Program-made: the position numbers and the translations under genes
Notes under the pieces: model-generated
The model's database searches: none
The model's input: the letters and a program-made list of their open reading frames with translations, nothing else
What the model was told of the DNA's origin: nothing
DNA from: Pandoraea sp.
Lineage (GTDB): Bacteria; Pseudomonadota; Gammaproteobacteria; Burkholderiales; Burkholderiaceae
Length of the DNA stretch: 57,601 nucleotides
Assembly (NCBI GenBank): GCA_031291335.1
Contig: JARLJF010000116.1
Coordinates: 1 to 57,601, forward strand
Direction: 5' to 3'
In this document: positions 48,121 to 56,800 of the stretch, in pieces
Position numbering within the stretch: position 1 is the first letter of the stretch
How the letters are laid out: every line of letters starts with the position of its first letter

Positions 48121-48780
48121 ATGAATAAGAACACTCTGCGCGCTTCGGCGCTGGTCCTGGCCACTGCCGCCATGCTGGCCGGGTGCCAGACCGAGCAGGG
48201 CACCAACACCGCTGTCGGTACCGGCGTCGGTGCGGCAGTTGGCGCAGGTCTGGGCAACCTCATCGGTGGCAATACCACCGGCACGCTGATCGGCGCCGCC
48301 GTGGGCGCTGCCGCAGGCGGTGCGACGGGCTACAACTGGGGTGCGATCAAGAACAAGCTGGGCGGCCACACGGCCGGCACCGGCACCACGATTTCCGAAC
48401 AACCGGATGGCTCGCTCAAGGTCGCCGTGCCGAGCGACGTGACGTTCGATACCGGCCGCGCCGACATCAAGCCGAACTTCCGTGCCGTGCTCGACGACGT
48501 TGCCGCATCGCTCAACCAGAACCCGGGCATCACCGCCAACGTCGTCGGCCATACCGACAGTACGGGCGGCGACCGGATCAACGTGCCGCTCTCGCAGAAC
48601 CGGGCGTCCAACGTCATTCAGTACCTGAACAGCCGCGGTGTCGCAATGAACCGCATGAGCGGCACGGGCGTGGCGTCGAGCCAGCCAGTCGCCTCGGATG
48701 CTACGGCCGAGGGCCGCGCCCAGAACCGTCGTGTCGAAATTCTGCTGCACGCACCGAATCAGCAAGCCCCGCGCGGCTGA
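48121..48780 (+). CDS. OmpA-family lipoprotein (YiaD-like)
   Basis: A 219-residue outer-membrane lipoprotein. The signal peptide ends with lipobox LAGC, so lipid-modified Cys22. A glycine-zipper segment (about 33-75: GVGAAVGAGLGNLIGG and IGAAVGAAAGG) is followed by an OmpA C-terminal peptidoglycan-binding domain (about 107-215) with VVGHTDSTGG and the closing NRRVEI. It likely tethers outer membrane and peptidoglycan. GAAGGAG upstream of ATG 48121 gives a strong ribosome site. It is monocistronic, between apbC (divergent) and a 422-bp gap. Confidence 0.94.
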   Translation: MNKNTLRASALVLATAAMLAGCQTEQGTNTAVGTGVGAAVGAGLGNLIGGNTTGTLIGAAVGAAAGGATGYNWGAIKNKLGGHTAGTGTTISEQPDGSLKVAVPSDVTFDTGRADIKPNFRAVLDDVAASLNQNPGITANVVGHTDSTGGDRINVPLSQNRASNVIQYLNSRGVAMNRMSGTGVASSQPVASDATAEGRAQNRRVEILLHAPNQQAPRG

Positions 48781-48849
48781 TTGCCTTCGCCTCCCTCCGA
48801 ATGACCGTTCAAACGCATGCCCGGCCCGCCGGGCATGCCGCTGACGGAT

Positions 48850-49025
48850 TCTGTCGCATTTGAATGCTGCGTCGCAGCATCGAAAATCGGCACATCGGTT
48901 GAACTAAACCCCCGTCACGTCGCTCAGACCCTTCGGAAGTGCCTACCGTGGGCGCTTCCATCTCCTCTTTGTTATTGACGTTACGTGTGCCTAGTTATGC
49001 CGGAACCTGGTTCCGGCTTTTTTTT
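48850..49025 (+). ncRNA. Possible small RNA or long 3' region ending in a terminator
   Basis: The 422-bp gap 48781-49202 has no gene. It contains an 8-bp perfect inverted repeat around 48864-48880, a hairpin near 48933-48958 (GGAAGTGCC pairing with GGCGCTTCC, one G-U), and a very strong intrinsic terminator at 48999-49025. The terminator is over 200 bp past the upstream stop codon, so either the OmpA mRNA has a long structured tail or a separate small RNA ends here. No family was recognised and no clear promoter was found. Confidence 0.3.
48999..49025 (+). terminator. Strong intrinsic terminator upstream of metG
   Basis: A 7-bp stem GCCGGAA/TTCCGGC (48999-49005 with 49011-49017), extendable to nine pairs around a single-base centre, followed by eight T (49018-49025). 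It isolates metG from upstream transcription. Confidence 0.9.
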
Positions 49026-49202
49026 GGCCGCGCGATCCTGCACAGACGCCGCACACCGCTCAATCCGTGCCTCGCCAATGCCGCCGCGAATGCGTCGGCG
49101 TTCGCTACCGATTCCCCCGCCAGCACCGCCCGGTTGGGCGTCATCGCGCCCCGCCTGCTAGAATCGTCCTTTCCCTGTCCCCTCACCACACAATCCATCC
49201 TC

Positions 49203-51302
49203 ATGTCCCGCCGCATCTTAGTCACCTCCGCCCTGCCGTACGCCAATGGCCAGATTCACATCGGTCACCTGGTGGAATACATCCAGACAGATATCTGGGT
49301 ACGGTTCATGCGGATGCAGGGCCATGAGGTGTACTACGTGGGTGCAGACGACACGCACGGCACGCCAGTCATGCTGCGCGCCGAAAAGGAAGGCCTCACC
49401 CCCAAGCAACTGATCGAGCGTGTCTGGAAGGAACACAAACGCGACTTCGACAGCTTCGGCATTTCCTTCGATAACTACTACTCGACGGATTCCGAAGAAA
49501 ACCGCGAATTGTCGGAAAACGTCTATCTCGCCCTGAAGGATCAGGGCTTGATCGAAGCCCGTGACATCGAACAGGCCTACGATCCGGTCAAGGAAATGTT
49601 CCTGCCGGACCGCTTCATCAAGGGCGAATGTCCGAAATGCGGCGCCAAGGACCAGTACGGCGATTCGTGCGAAGTCTGCGGCTCGACCTACGCGCCGACC
49701 GACCTGCTCAACCCCTATTCGGTTGTCTCGGGCGCCACGCCGGTGCGCAAGACCTCCACGCATTACTTCTTCAAGCTCTCGGACAAGCGTTGCGAGCAGT
49801 TCCTGCGCAAGTGGGTCGCCGGTCTCGCTCAACCCGAAGCCGCCAACAAGATGAAGGAATGGCTCGGTGAAGACGGTGAGTCGACGCTGGCCGACTGGGA
49901 CATCTCGCGCGACGCCCCGTACTTCGGCTTCGAGATTCCGGGCGCCCCGGGCAAGTATTTCTACGTCTGGCTCGACGCGCCGGTCGGTTACTACGCCAGC
50001 TTCAAGAACCTGTGCGCCCAGCGCGGGCTGGATTTCCAGGACTGGGTCAAGCCGGGCTCGAAGACCGAGCAGTACCACTTCATTGGCAAGGACATCCTGT
50101 ACTTCCACACGCTGTTCTGGCCGGCGATGCTCGAATTTTCGGGCTACCGCACGCCGACCAACGTGTTCGCCCACGGCTTCCTGACGGTGGACGGCCACAA
50201 GATGTCGAAGTCGCGCGGCACGTTCATCACGGCGCAAAGCTTCATCGACACGGGCCTGAATCCGGAATGGCTGCGCTACTACATCGGTGCCAAGCTGAGC
50301 AACACGATGGAAGACATCGACCTGAACCTCGATGACTTCATCGCGCGCGTGAATAGCGATCTGGTCGGCAAGTATGTGAATATCGCCAGCCGTGCGGCGG
50401 GCTTCCTCATCAAGCGCTTCGACGGCCGCGTGTCGCCGGACGCCATGCAAGCCCCGCTGCTCGAACAACTGCGCGCCGCCGCGCCGCAGATTGCCGCGCA
50501 CTACGAAGCCCGCGAATTCGGCAAGGCCCTGCGTCTGGTGATGGAACAGGCCGACGCCGTGAATGGCTACGTCGACACGGTCAAGCCGTGGGATCTGGCG
50601 AAGGATCCGGCACAGGGTGCCGCGCTGCACGAAGCCTGCTCCGTGTGCCTCGAGGCGTTCCGCCTGCTCACGCTGTACCTCAAGCCGGTGCTGCCGGTGA
50701 CGGCCGAGGCCGTTGAGCGCTTCCTGAGCATCGCACCGCAAACGTGGCAGGACGTGAGCCGTCCGCTCACCGCCGACAGCGGCATCACCGCGTACAAGCA
50801 TCTGATGACGCGCGTCGAAGGCAAGCAGGTCGAAGCGCTGCTCGCCGCCAATCGCGACTCGCTGCAAGCCACTGCGCCGGTTGCAGAAGCTGCCGCCGCC
50901 AAGGGCAAGGACAAGGCAGCCAAGGCAACCGAGAAGGCTGACAAGCGTGCCGACGACGGTGTCATCACCATCGACGACTTCGCCAAGATCGATCTGCGCA
51001 TTGCGCGCATCGTCGATTGCAAGGCCGTCGAAGGGTCGGACAAGCTGCTGCAACTCACCCTCGACGCGGGCGAAGCGCAAACGCGCAACGTCTTCTCCGG
51101 GATCAAGTCAGCCTATCCGCAGCCGGAAGTGCTGGTGGGCAAGCTGACGGTGATGGTCGCCAACCTCGCGCCGCGCAAGATGAAGTTCGGTCTGTCGGAA
51201 GGCATGGTGCTCGCCGCCTCGGCCGCTGACGAGAAGGCCGAACCGGGCATCTACATCCTCGAGCCGCACGACGGCGCGAAGCCGGGCATGCGCGTCAAGT
51301 AA
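49203..51302 (+). CDS. metG: methionine--tRNA ligase
   Basis: A 699-residue class I synthetase that charges both initiator and elongator tRNA-Met. HIGH motif at 19-22, KMSKS at about 333-337, and a zinc knuckle with [18 protein letters not shown] at about 143-160. An Ala/Lys-rich linker (around 565-585) leads into a C-terminal EMAP/Trbp111-type tRNA-binding domain (about 592-699: [14 protein letters not shown]). Dimeric MetG1 enzymes have this layout. ATG 49203 fits the family; the frame is open to 48939 through the terminator region, which is not coding. Confidence 0.97.
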   Translation: MSRRILVTSALPYANGQIHIGHLVEYIQTDIWVRFMRMQGHEVYYVGADDTHGTPVMLRAEKEGLTPKQLIERVWKEHKRDFDSFGISFDNYYSTDSEENRELSENVYLALKDQGLIEARDIEQAYDPVKEMFLPDRFIKGECPKCGAKDQYGDSCEVCGSTYAPTDLLNPYSVVSGATPVRKTSTHYFFKLSDKRCEQFLRKWVAGLAQPEAANKMKEWLGEDGESTLADWDISRDAPYFGFEIPGAPGKYFYVWLDAPVGYYASFKNLCAQRGLDFQDWVKPGSKTEQYHFIGKDILYFHTLFWPAMLEFSGYRTPTNVFAHGFLTVDGHKMSKSRGTFITAQSFIDTGLNPEWLRYYIGAKLSNTMEDIDLNLDDFIARVNSDLVGKYVNIASRAAGFLIKRFDGRVSPDAMQAPLLEQLRAAAPQIAAHYEAREFGKALRLVMEQADAVNGYVDTVKPWDLAKDPAQGAALHEACSVCLEAFRLLTLYLKPVLPVTAEAVERFLSIAPQTWQDVSRPLTADSGITAYKHLMTRVEGKQVEALLAANRDSLQATAPVAEAAAAKGKDKAAKATEKADKRADDGVITIDDFAKIDLRIARIVDCKAVEGSDKLLQLTLDAGEAQTRNVFSGIKSAYPQPEVLVGKLTVMVANLAPRKMKFGLSEGMVLAASAADEKAEPGIYILEPHDGAKPGMRVK

Positions 51303-51366
51303 GACGCCAACGTCACGCCGGGGAGCGTGGGCCGCGTTTCACGACAACGTCCGCCCTTCCCAAGCC

Positions 51367-51410
51367 AAACACCCCAGATACCGGGCATGTCATCCGGTCC
51401 TGGGGTGTTT
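51367..51410. terminator. Terminator between convergent metG and methyltransferase gene
   Basis: An 11-bp perfect stem AAACACCCCAG/CTGGGGTGTTT (51367-51377 with 51400-51410) with an inner CCGG/CCGG pairing in the loop. T-rich flanks exist on both strands, so it works in both directions. Confidence 0.88.
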
Positions 51411-51439
51411 TGCTTTGTGCTGCCAATGTCGCTTTCGAC

Positions 51440-52168
51440 TTATCGCGAGGCCGACACCATCAGCATCATCGGACGCTCCCGCTCTTCCACCAACGACGGC
51501 ATCTCGCGAATCTGCTCACGTGTCGGGGCGAACTCGTCGACCTTCCGGAGGCGAAAGCCCGCATCGATAAGCGCGTTCAGCGTAGTGCCAAGTGTGCGGT
51601 GGTACTTCAGCACGCCTTTGGCGAACCAATCGGTGCGACGCTCACCCTCGACGGCATAACCGTTGACCGGCCAGGTCTTGCGGCCATCCTCATCCGAGAT
51701 CCAGTGCGGATGGGCCGCTGCCATGAAAATCGGGTGCTCGATGGTAAAGACGAAATATCCCCCGGGGGCAAGCCCCGTATGGATCGCACGCACGAGACGT
51801 GTGAAGTCGCGCACGTAGTGAAAGGTCAGCGCGCTGTAGGCCAAATCGAATGACGCCGGCGGCAGGTCGAGCGTATCGAGATCGGCGATGCGCAATTCGA
51901 TGGCCGCGTCGGACGTGTTGGCCCTCGCGCGCTCGATCATGTTCTGCGACAGATCGAGTCCAAGCACCGACGCCGCCCCCTGCTCCCGCATCCAACGCGA
52001 CGCCCAGCCAAAACCGCAGCCCAGATCGACCACACGCCTGCCTTGCAGATCGGGCAGCATCGATCGGATGGCGGGCCACTCAGGCGCGCCGTCCAGCCCC
52101 TGCACCTGACGGGGCAACTGGCTGTACCCCGCGAAAAAGTCGGGGTTGTCGTAGATGTTCTGGGCCAT
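51440..52168 (-). CDS. class I SAM-dependent methyltransferase
   Basis: A 242-residue protein with a Rossmann-type methyltransferase core: motif I VVDLGCGFGW near residues 46-55, an acidic residue after strand 2 (VLGLDLSQNMIERA), and motif IV-like FDLAYSALTFHYV near 105-117. Downstream segments HPIFMAAAHPHWI and KYHRTLGTTLNALIDAGF are as in small-molecule methyltransferases of the UbiE/SmtA-like group. The substrate is unknown. ATG 52168 (MAQNIYDNPDFF) has a GGA-containing upstream sequence, unlike ATG 52195. It lies downstream of the Lrp gene on the same strand. Confidence 0.9.
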   Translation of the reverse strand: MAQNIYDNPDFFAGYSQLPRQVQGLDGAPEWPAIRSMLPDLQGRRVVDLGCGFGWASRWMREQGAASVLGLDLSQNMIERARANTSDAAIELRIADLDTLDLPPASFDLAYSALTFHYVRDFTRLVRAIHTGLAPGGYFVFTIEHPIFMAAAHPHWISDEDGRKTWPVNGYAVEGERRTDWFAKGVLKYHRTLGTTLNALIDAGFRLRKVDEFAPTREQIREMPSLVEERERPMMLMVSASR

Positions 52169-52263
52169 AAGATTTTTCCGAGCGAATACTTCCATGGGGT
52201 AGCCGGCCCGCAGGCATGTCTCGAGTCCTTCGGGAAGTCGTCGGGCCCGGCCCTCGCTGCGGG

Positions 52264-52734
52264 TTAGCGCAAATGATCTACCGGCAACGCGGTGGTGAAC
52301 TTCACCGTTTCCATCGAGAAGCTCGCGCTGATGTCCTGCAGATCGGCCACACGAATGAGTTTTTTGTAAAAACGGTCGTAAGCCGCGATGTCCGGCAGGT
52401 AGACCTTGAGCAGATAGTCGATGTCCCCGGCCATGCGGTGAATTTCGACGATTTCAGGCAATTCCCGAGCGCCCGACACGAAGCGGACCATCCAGTCCTC
52501 GCTGTGCGTGGCCGCCTTGATGAACACAAAGGCCGTCACGCGCAGATCGAGTTGCTGGGGATCGCACAGCGTTACCTGCCCCGTGATGACCCCGTTCTCG
52601 CGCAAACGCTGCACACGTCGCCAGCAAGGCGTGGGCGACAAGTGAACGGCCTCGGCCAACTCGCCCAGCGAGCGCGAGGCATCCGCTTGCAGATTTTCGA
52701 GAATTGCGAGATCAGTTTTGTCCACGACGACCAC
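52264..52734 (-). CDS. Lrp/AsnC family transcriptional regulator
   Basis: A 156-residue feast/famine regulator. The N-terminal HTH reads LGELAEAVHLSPTPCWRRVQ (about 23-42), followed by the RAM/Lrp ligand domain with GDIDYLLKVYLPD near 103-115. The family binds amino acids and forms octamers. A CAAATATTTG palindrome and a further copy of its left part lie in the 107-bp spacer toward the divergent small gene, suggesting autoregulation and control of that gene. The methyltransferase gene follows 95 bp downstream on the same strand. Confidence 0.93.
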   Translation of the reverse strand: MVVVDKTDLAILENLQADASRSLGELAEAVHLSPTPCWRRVQRLRENGVITGQVTLCDPQQLDLRVTAFVFIKAATHSEDWMVRFVSGARELPEIVEIHRMAGDIDYLLKVYLPDIAAYDRFYKKLIRVADLQDISASFSMETVKFTTALPVDHLR

Positions 52735-52771
52735 CTGAGGGAAAGATTTTCCAAATCCTACCCGATTCGAG

Positions 52772-52823
52772 CAAATATTTGAAAGCCTTTACCCTACGTC
52801 GGCAGGTAAACTTCACAAATATT
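52772..52823. promoter_or_regulatory. Candidate Lrp-type sites in divergent spacer
   Basis: CAAATATTTG, a perfect 10-bp palindrome, is at 52772-52781, and CAAATATT recurs at 52816-52823, 44 bp away. The spacer between the Lrp gene and the DUF6356-like gene is far more AT-rich than its surroundings. Four helical turns between the sites would suit an Lrp-type wrapped complex. Confidence 0.45.
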
Positions 52824-52841
52824 CCGAAAAGAGGGGGCACC

Positions 52842-53096
52842 ATGAAAATCTTCACTCAGCATCCGGCCTCTGTCGGCGAAAACTATCTCCAGCACATGGG
52901 ATCGGCACTGTCGTTCGCGTTGCCGTTGTTGGGGGCGTTTCTGGCCTGTCTCGTCCATGCGGTGTTGCCGTTCATGTTCGCGAAGACGAGCAGCAAGATT
53001 ATCGTCCGGCTGAACGAACGGATGGTGACGAACCGTCACCGGCATGCGCAGAAAGCCGCGCAGACGGCCTCCGAGCAAACATCGGCGACGCCGTAA
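52842..53096 (+). CDS. small membrane protein, DUF6356-like
   Basis: An 84-residue protein that starts MKIFTQHPASVGENYLQHM, has one or two hydrophobic segments (SALSFALPLLGAFLACLVHAV, given in part, and PFMFAKTSS), and ends in a Lys/Arg/Gln/Thr-rich cytoplasmic-type tail. Proteins of this type in Proteobacteria are grouped as DUF6356; the function is unknown. GAGGGGG before ATG 52842 is a very strong ribosome site. It diverges from the Lrp gene and may be its target. Confidence 0.82.
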   Translation: MKIFTQHPASVGENYLQHMGSALSFALPLLGAFLACLVHAVLPFMFAKTSSKIIVRLNERMVTNRHRHAQKAAQTASEQTSATP

Positions 53097-53173
53097 GCCG
53101 CGTAAGCGCACTCACATGAGGCGCGCCCCTTACGCCTAGGCGGCGCCTTTCTGGCGCCCAGACTGCTAGGGCA

Positions 53174-53779
53174 TCAAGGACGTTCCGACGCCGGATCGGG
53201 CGAACGCGACGTGACCGTCACCCGGCCATCCGGGCCGAAGTGGGCGTTGAACATGCCCGGCGTGTTGACGCCGTCTTCCAGCCAGCGCCAGCTCCACACC
53301 GTTTCCTTCTTCAACCGGTATTGCGCTACGGTCGTCGGCTTGCCGAGCAAACGCCGCACGTCGTCCTGCGTCATGCCCGGCTGCACCTGCTCGAAATTCT
53401 CCGCGGCCAGTGCCTGAGTCACGGCCCGCAGCTTCCCGTCGGGCGCGATGTCGACCATATAGGTCCGCAAGCCGCCCGGTGCACGCGGATACTCCAGCCG
53501 CCGCGAACCGTCGTCGTTCTCCCAGACGATTTCCGGCTTGCCCATCTGCTCACGCACTTGCGCTTCGGTCGTCACACCCGGCGTGAGGTTGCGCAACAGC
53601 ATGTCGTCCGGCTTGATGGCGTTGAACGTATCGCGCGCCTTCTCACGCGCCTTGTCGATCTGCTGCTGATCGCAGCCGAACAAGCCCAGCAGACTCGCGA
53701 ACAATCCCATGGCGACTCCCCATCGAAGACCCCGGCGCAAGCCCTGCGCCGAATGAACGGAACTACGCGACGTTAGCAT
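53174..53779 (-). CDS. lipoprotein with two BamE (SmpA/OmlA)-like repeats
   Basis: A 201-residue predicted lipoprotein with lipobox LFGC (Cys36). The mature part contains two copies of a BamE-like unit: repeat 1 at about 66-122 (LTPGVTTEAQVREQMGKP, ending APDGKLRAVTQ) and repeat 2 at about 131-191 (VQPGMTQDDVRRLLGKP, ending GPDGRVTVTS). Bona fide BamE has one. The function is unknown; an outer-membrane assembly role is suggested by fold and by its place 58 bp downstream of tamB. ATG 53779 has AGAGGGGG upstream and a basic n-region; ATG 53710 has GGAG closer but would leave a very short signal peptide. Confidence 0.87.
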   Translation of the reverse strand: MLTSRSSVHSAQGLRRGLRWGVAMGLFASLLGLFGCDQQQIDKAREKARDTFNAIKPDDMLLRNLTPGVTTEAQVREQMGKPEIVWENDDGSRRLEYPRAPGGLRTYMVDIAPDGKLRAVTQALAAENFEQVQPGMTQDDVRRLLGKPTTVAQYRLKKETVWSWRWLEDGVNTPGMFNAHFGPDGRVTVTSRSPDPASERP

Positions 53780-53836
53780 CGGTAACACCCCCTCTCCACA
53801 GTTGCCCACAGCCCCGCCACCGGCACCCTTCGCCCG

Positions 53837-56800
53837 TCAGTCGAAGCGACGGTTGAACAGCACATCGAAGCCGGACAGCGAGCCGGTGCGCAGCACCAGT
53901 TGCCAGCGGCGCGAAACCTGCCACGTGATCTTCACGATACTCGCGGCGCTGGTGAGACTCTGTTCGTATCCCAGTGCGAAGTTGTCCGAGATCGCCTTGC
54001 CTACCTTCACGACCTGCTCATCGTCGGACAAGCCCGAATCGCTGCTGCCGATGCTGAACTCGTCGATGCCCAGATCCTTGATGATGCGCTTGCCGCCAGT
54101 GGCCCCCAGCAATGCCGTGGCCGCGCCTGCCATCGCCTGACGCTGGCCAAGGCCCGCGCCGTCCGGACCGTGGCCGAACATCAACCACGAGAGCTTCTCT
54201 TCATCCGACACGCTGGGCTCCGACACGAGCGACACACGCGGCTGACGGACCGTACCCGTCACCAGCACCCCGGCGGCGACCTCCTGATTGCGGCGCATTG
54301 CCTGAATGTAGATGTCGGGGTTGTCCAGCGGACCGACGAAGTTGATCTGACCGCGCTCGATGGCGAGCTTGCGGTCGAACGCTTCGTAAGTGCCCTCGGC
54401 CACCGTGATCGTACCGGTCGCGCGCATCGGCGAGAGTGGATCGCTCTGCACACGCATACTGCCGCGCAACAACAGATCGGCACCCGCACCGACAAAGCGG
54501 AAGTCGCGTCCCAGATCCACTTCCACATTGATGTGTGGCGAGAATCGGCTGGCCGGCCTAGCGCTGATGCGCGCCGCCTCTTCCTTCGGATCGAGCGGTT
54601 TGGCACGCGCTTGCGCACCGCCGCGCACGACGACGACATCGTCGCCCAGCTTCGGCGCACTCGTCGGTGGCAACGCGAAGCGTGCACGGTCGACGGTGAA
54701 CTTGCCGGTCACCGCCATCGCCTCGCCGCTGCCTGTCGCCTTCGCTTCGCCACTCAGCGAGAGCTGCCGGTCGGGGGCGGCGAACAATTGCAACTTGTCG
54801 GCCGCGAGGGTGATGGCGAGCGTCGGCTCGGGCGTGTCGAGCCGGATATTGCCCGTCGCCTTCGCCGTGCCGCCGCCACCGCCCGTCACGACCACGTCGC
54901 TTAGCACGATCTCGGTCGGCGTCAGCGCAACGCGCAGGCGCCCGTTCTTGATGCTCACGCCGGTATCGAACATCTGCGCCGACAGATCGTCGGCTGTAAG
55001 CTCCCCCGTGGGACGCGGCTTGGCCACGGTGCCCGCCAACGCCACTTGCAGGTTGGCGCGCCCCTTGAATGCGAATTGCGCGCCCGCCAGCGTCTCGAAC
55101 TTCGAGATATCCGGAATGGCGATGGCGATGCGCCCGGTGAGCGGCGCGTCGTCCGGCACGTTAGGAATACCGCCCTGCACTCGCAAGCCGGTCTGGATAT
55201 CGCCGTCGACCGTACCGACCAGTGACGAGACCGCCTTGATCGTCGCGTGCGCGGTCTGTCCCGAGAGGTCGATGCGCGTGCGCAGCGCCGAGATGCCGAG
55301 CGGCACGCGCGCGCCGACGCCCCCCTTCTCCGCACTCAGACCGGGAATGCCCGTCACCGTCACCTTCACGTTTTCATTCACGCCGCCGCGACGCAGCGTC
55401 ACGTCGCCACTGCGGCGCGCGATTTCGACAAACCCATCGGCTCGCTGACCGGCGCGTACGTCCCATTTGCCATCGAGTACGAGGTCGCTCGCCACCGGCG
55501 ACGGCTCACCCGTGAACGACTGCACCACTCGCAGCACCTGCGCGATATCCAGAGTATCGATGGTGCCGGCCGTCTTCAATTGGCCGTCGCCATAGTCGAA
55601 GTTCGCGAGCGACAGCGCACCGACGCCAGTCACCAGTTTGGCCGCGCCCAGATGCACGCGATCCGCACTCGCCTCGACTTGCCACGGGGCCGCCAGATTG
55701 AGCTTCGGCACGCCCCGGTTTTCCAGCGTCTGAATCGTGCCGCGCCACCCCGGTTTGCCGCGCGTGTTGGTCACGGCGCCAGCCGCGTCGAGATTCATGT
55801 CGATCGGCGCCTCGCGCAGCTTGCCCGACGTCTTGAGATGCAGCGTATGCGCACCGCGCGTGCCTGCCAGCGCCACGGAGAATTTGTCGAATCGCGCGAT
55901 ATCGCTGGCGAACCCCTGACCATCGAGCGTCACGTTCAGACGATCGCCCGCTGCGCCCGGAAAACTACCGCTGACGTCGACCTTGCCGCTCAGATGCTCA
56001 AGCTTCTGCGCGCCGAAAACGAGCTTGTCGGCGGCGAGCGTGGCCACCACGGCCGGACGCTCGATCGTGCCCGACACCTGCCCGTCGAGTTGCAGACGAC
56101 CGGCGAGGCCGAAGCCCAGCTTGTCGAGCGACGGCGCATCGACGTTCACGGACATTTTGTCGCCGGGCGCGCCGAAATTGCCGCGCAGCAACACCTTGTT
56201 GCCTGCCACGAGCAAGTTGGCATCGCTCGGCAGCAGACGCGTACCCGCGAGCTTCACCGTGCCCGACCCGCCCATCGGCAAGTCGGCGTAGACGCTGTCC
56301 TGCAACGCAAATTTGAGCGAGAGTCCGAACGCCGGACGCAACGTGCCCTGTGCGTCGAACTGTCCCGTGACACTGGCCGCAGGCGTCTTTGCGCCGCGCT
56401 TTTGCGGGCCATAGAGGTCGTACCATGCAGCCGGGTCGAAGCGCGTGAGCTTGATCTGCGCCTGATACGCCCCCGTGTCGCCGTTCTCGAGCACGCCGGT
56501 CGCGGCAACCTTGCTGTTGCCCGCATACAGAGAAAGCGCGTGGATCGTGGTGCCCTTCGCGTCGAGGCCGACGTCCGCCTGCACGCGCCGCGCGGCGTCG
56601 CGCCAGTCGAGAGCGATGCGTTGCCCGGCAGCGTCGAGCTTGATATCGAGCGGCCCGGCCAGCTTCGTCGCAGGCAGCTTGCCGTACAAGGCGCGCAGGT
56701 CGAGATCGCGCATCGTAAAGGCAAAGCCACCGACCGTGGCTTCAGCTTCCCCCGTCGCGCCCTTGGCAACGCTGGCACTGCTCGCGCCGGACGCCACCGG

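Noticed and set aside
49218..51080. A 620-codon leftward open frame antisense to metG
   Set aside because: metG has HIGH, KMSKS, zinc and tRNA-binding motifs; the antisense frame has no domain.
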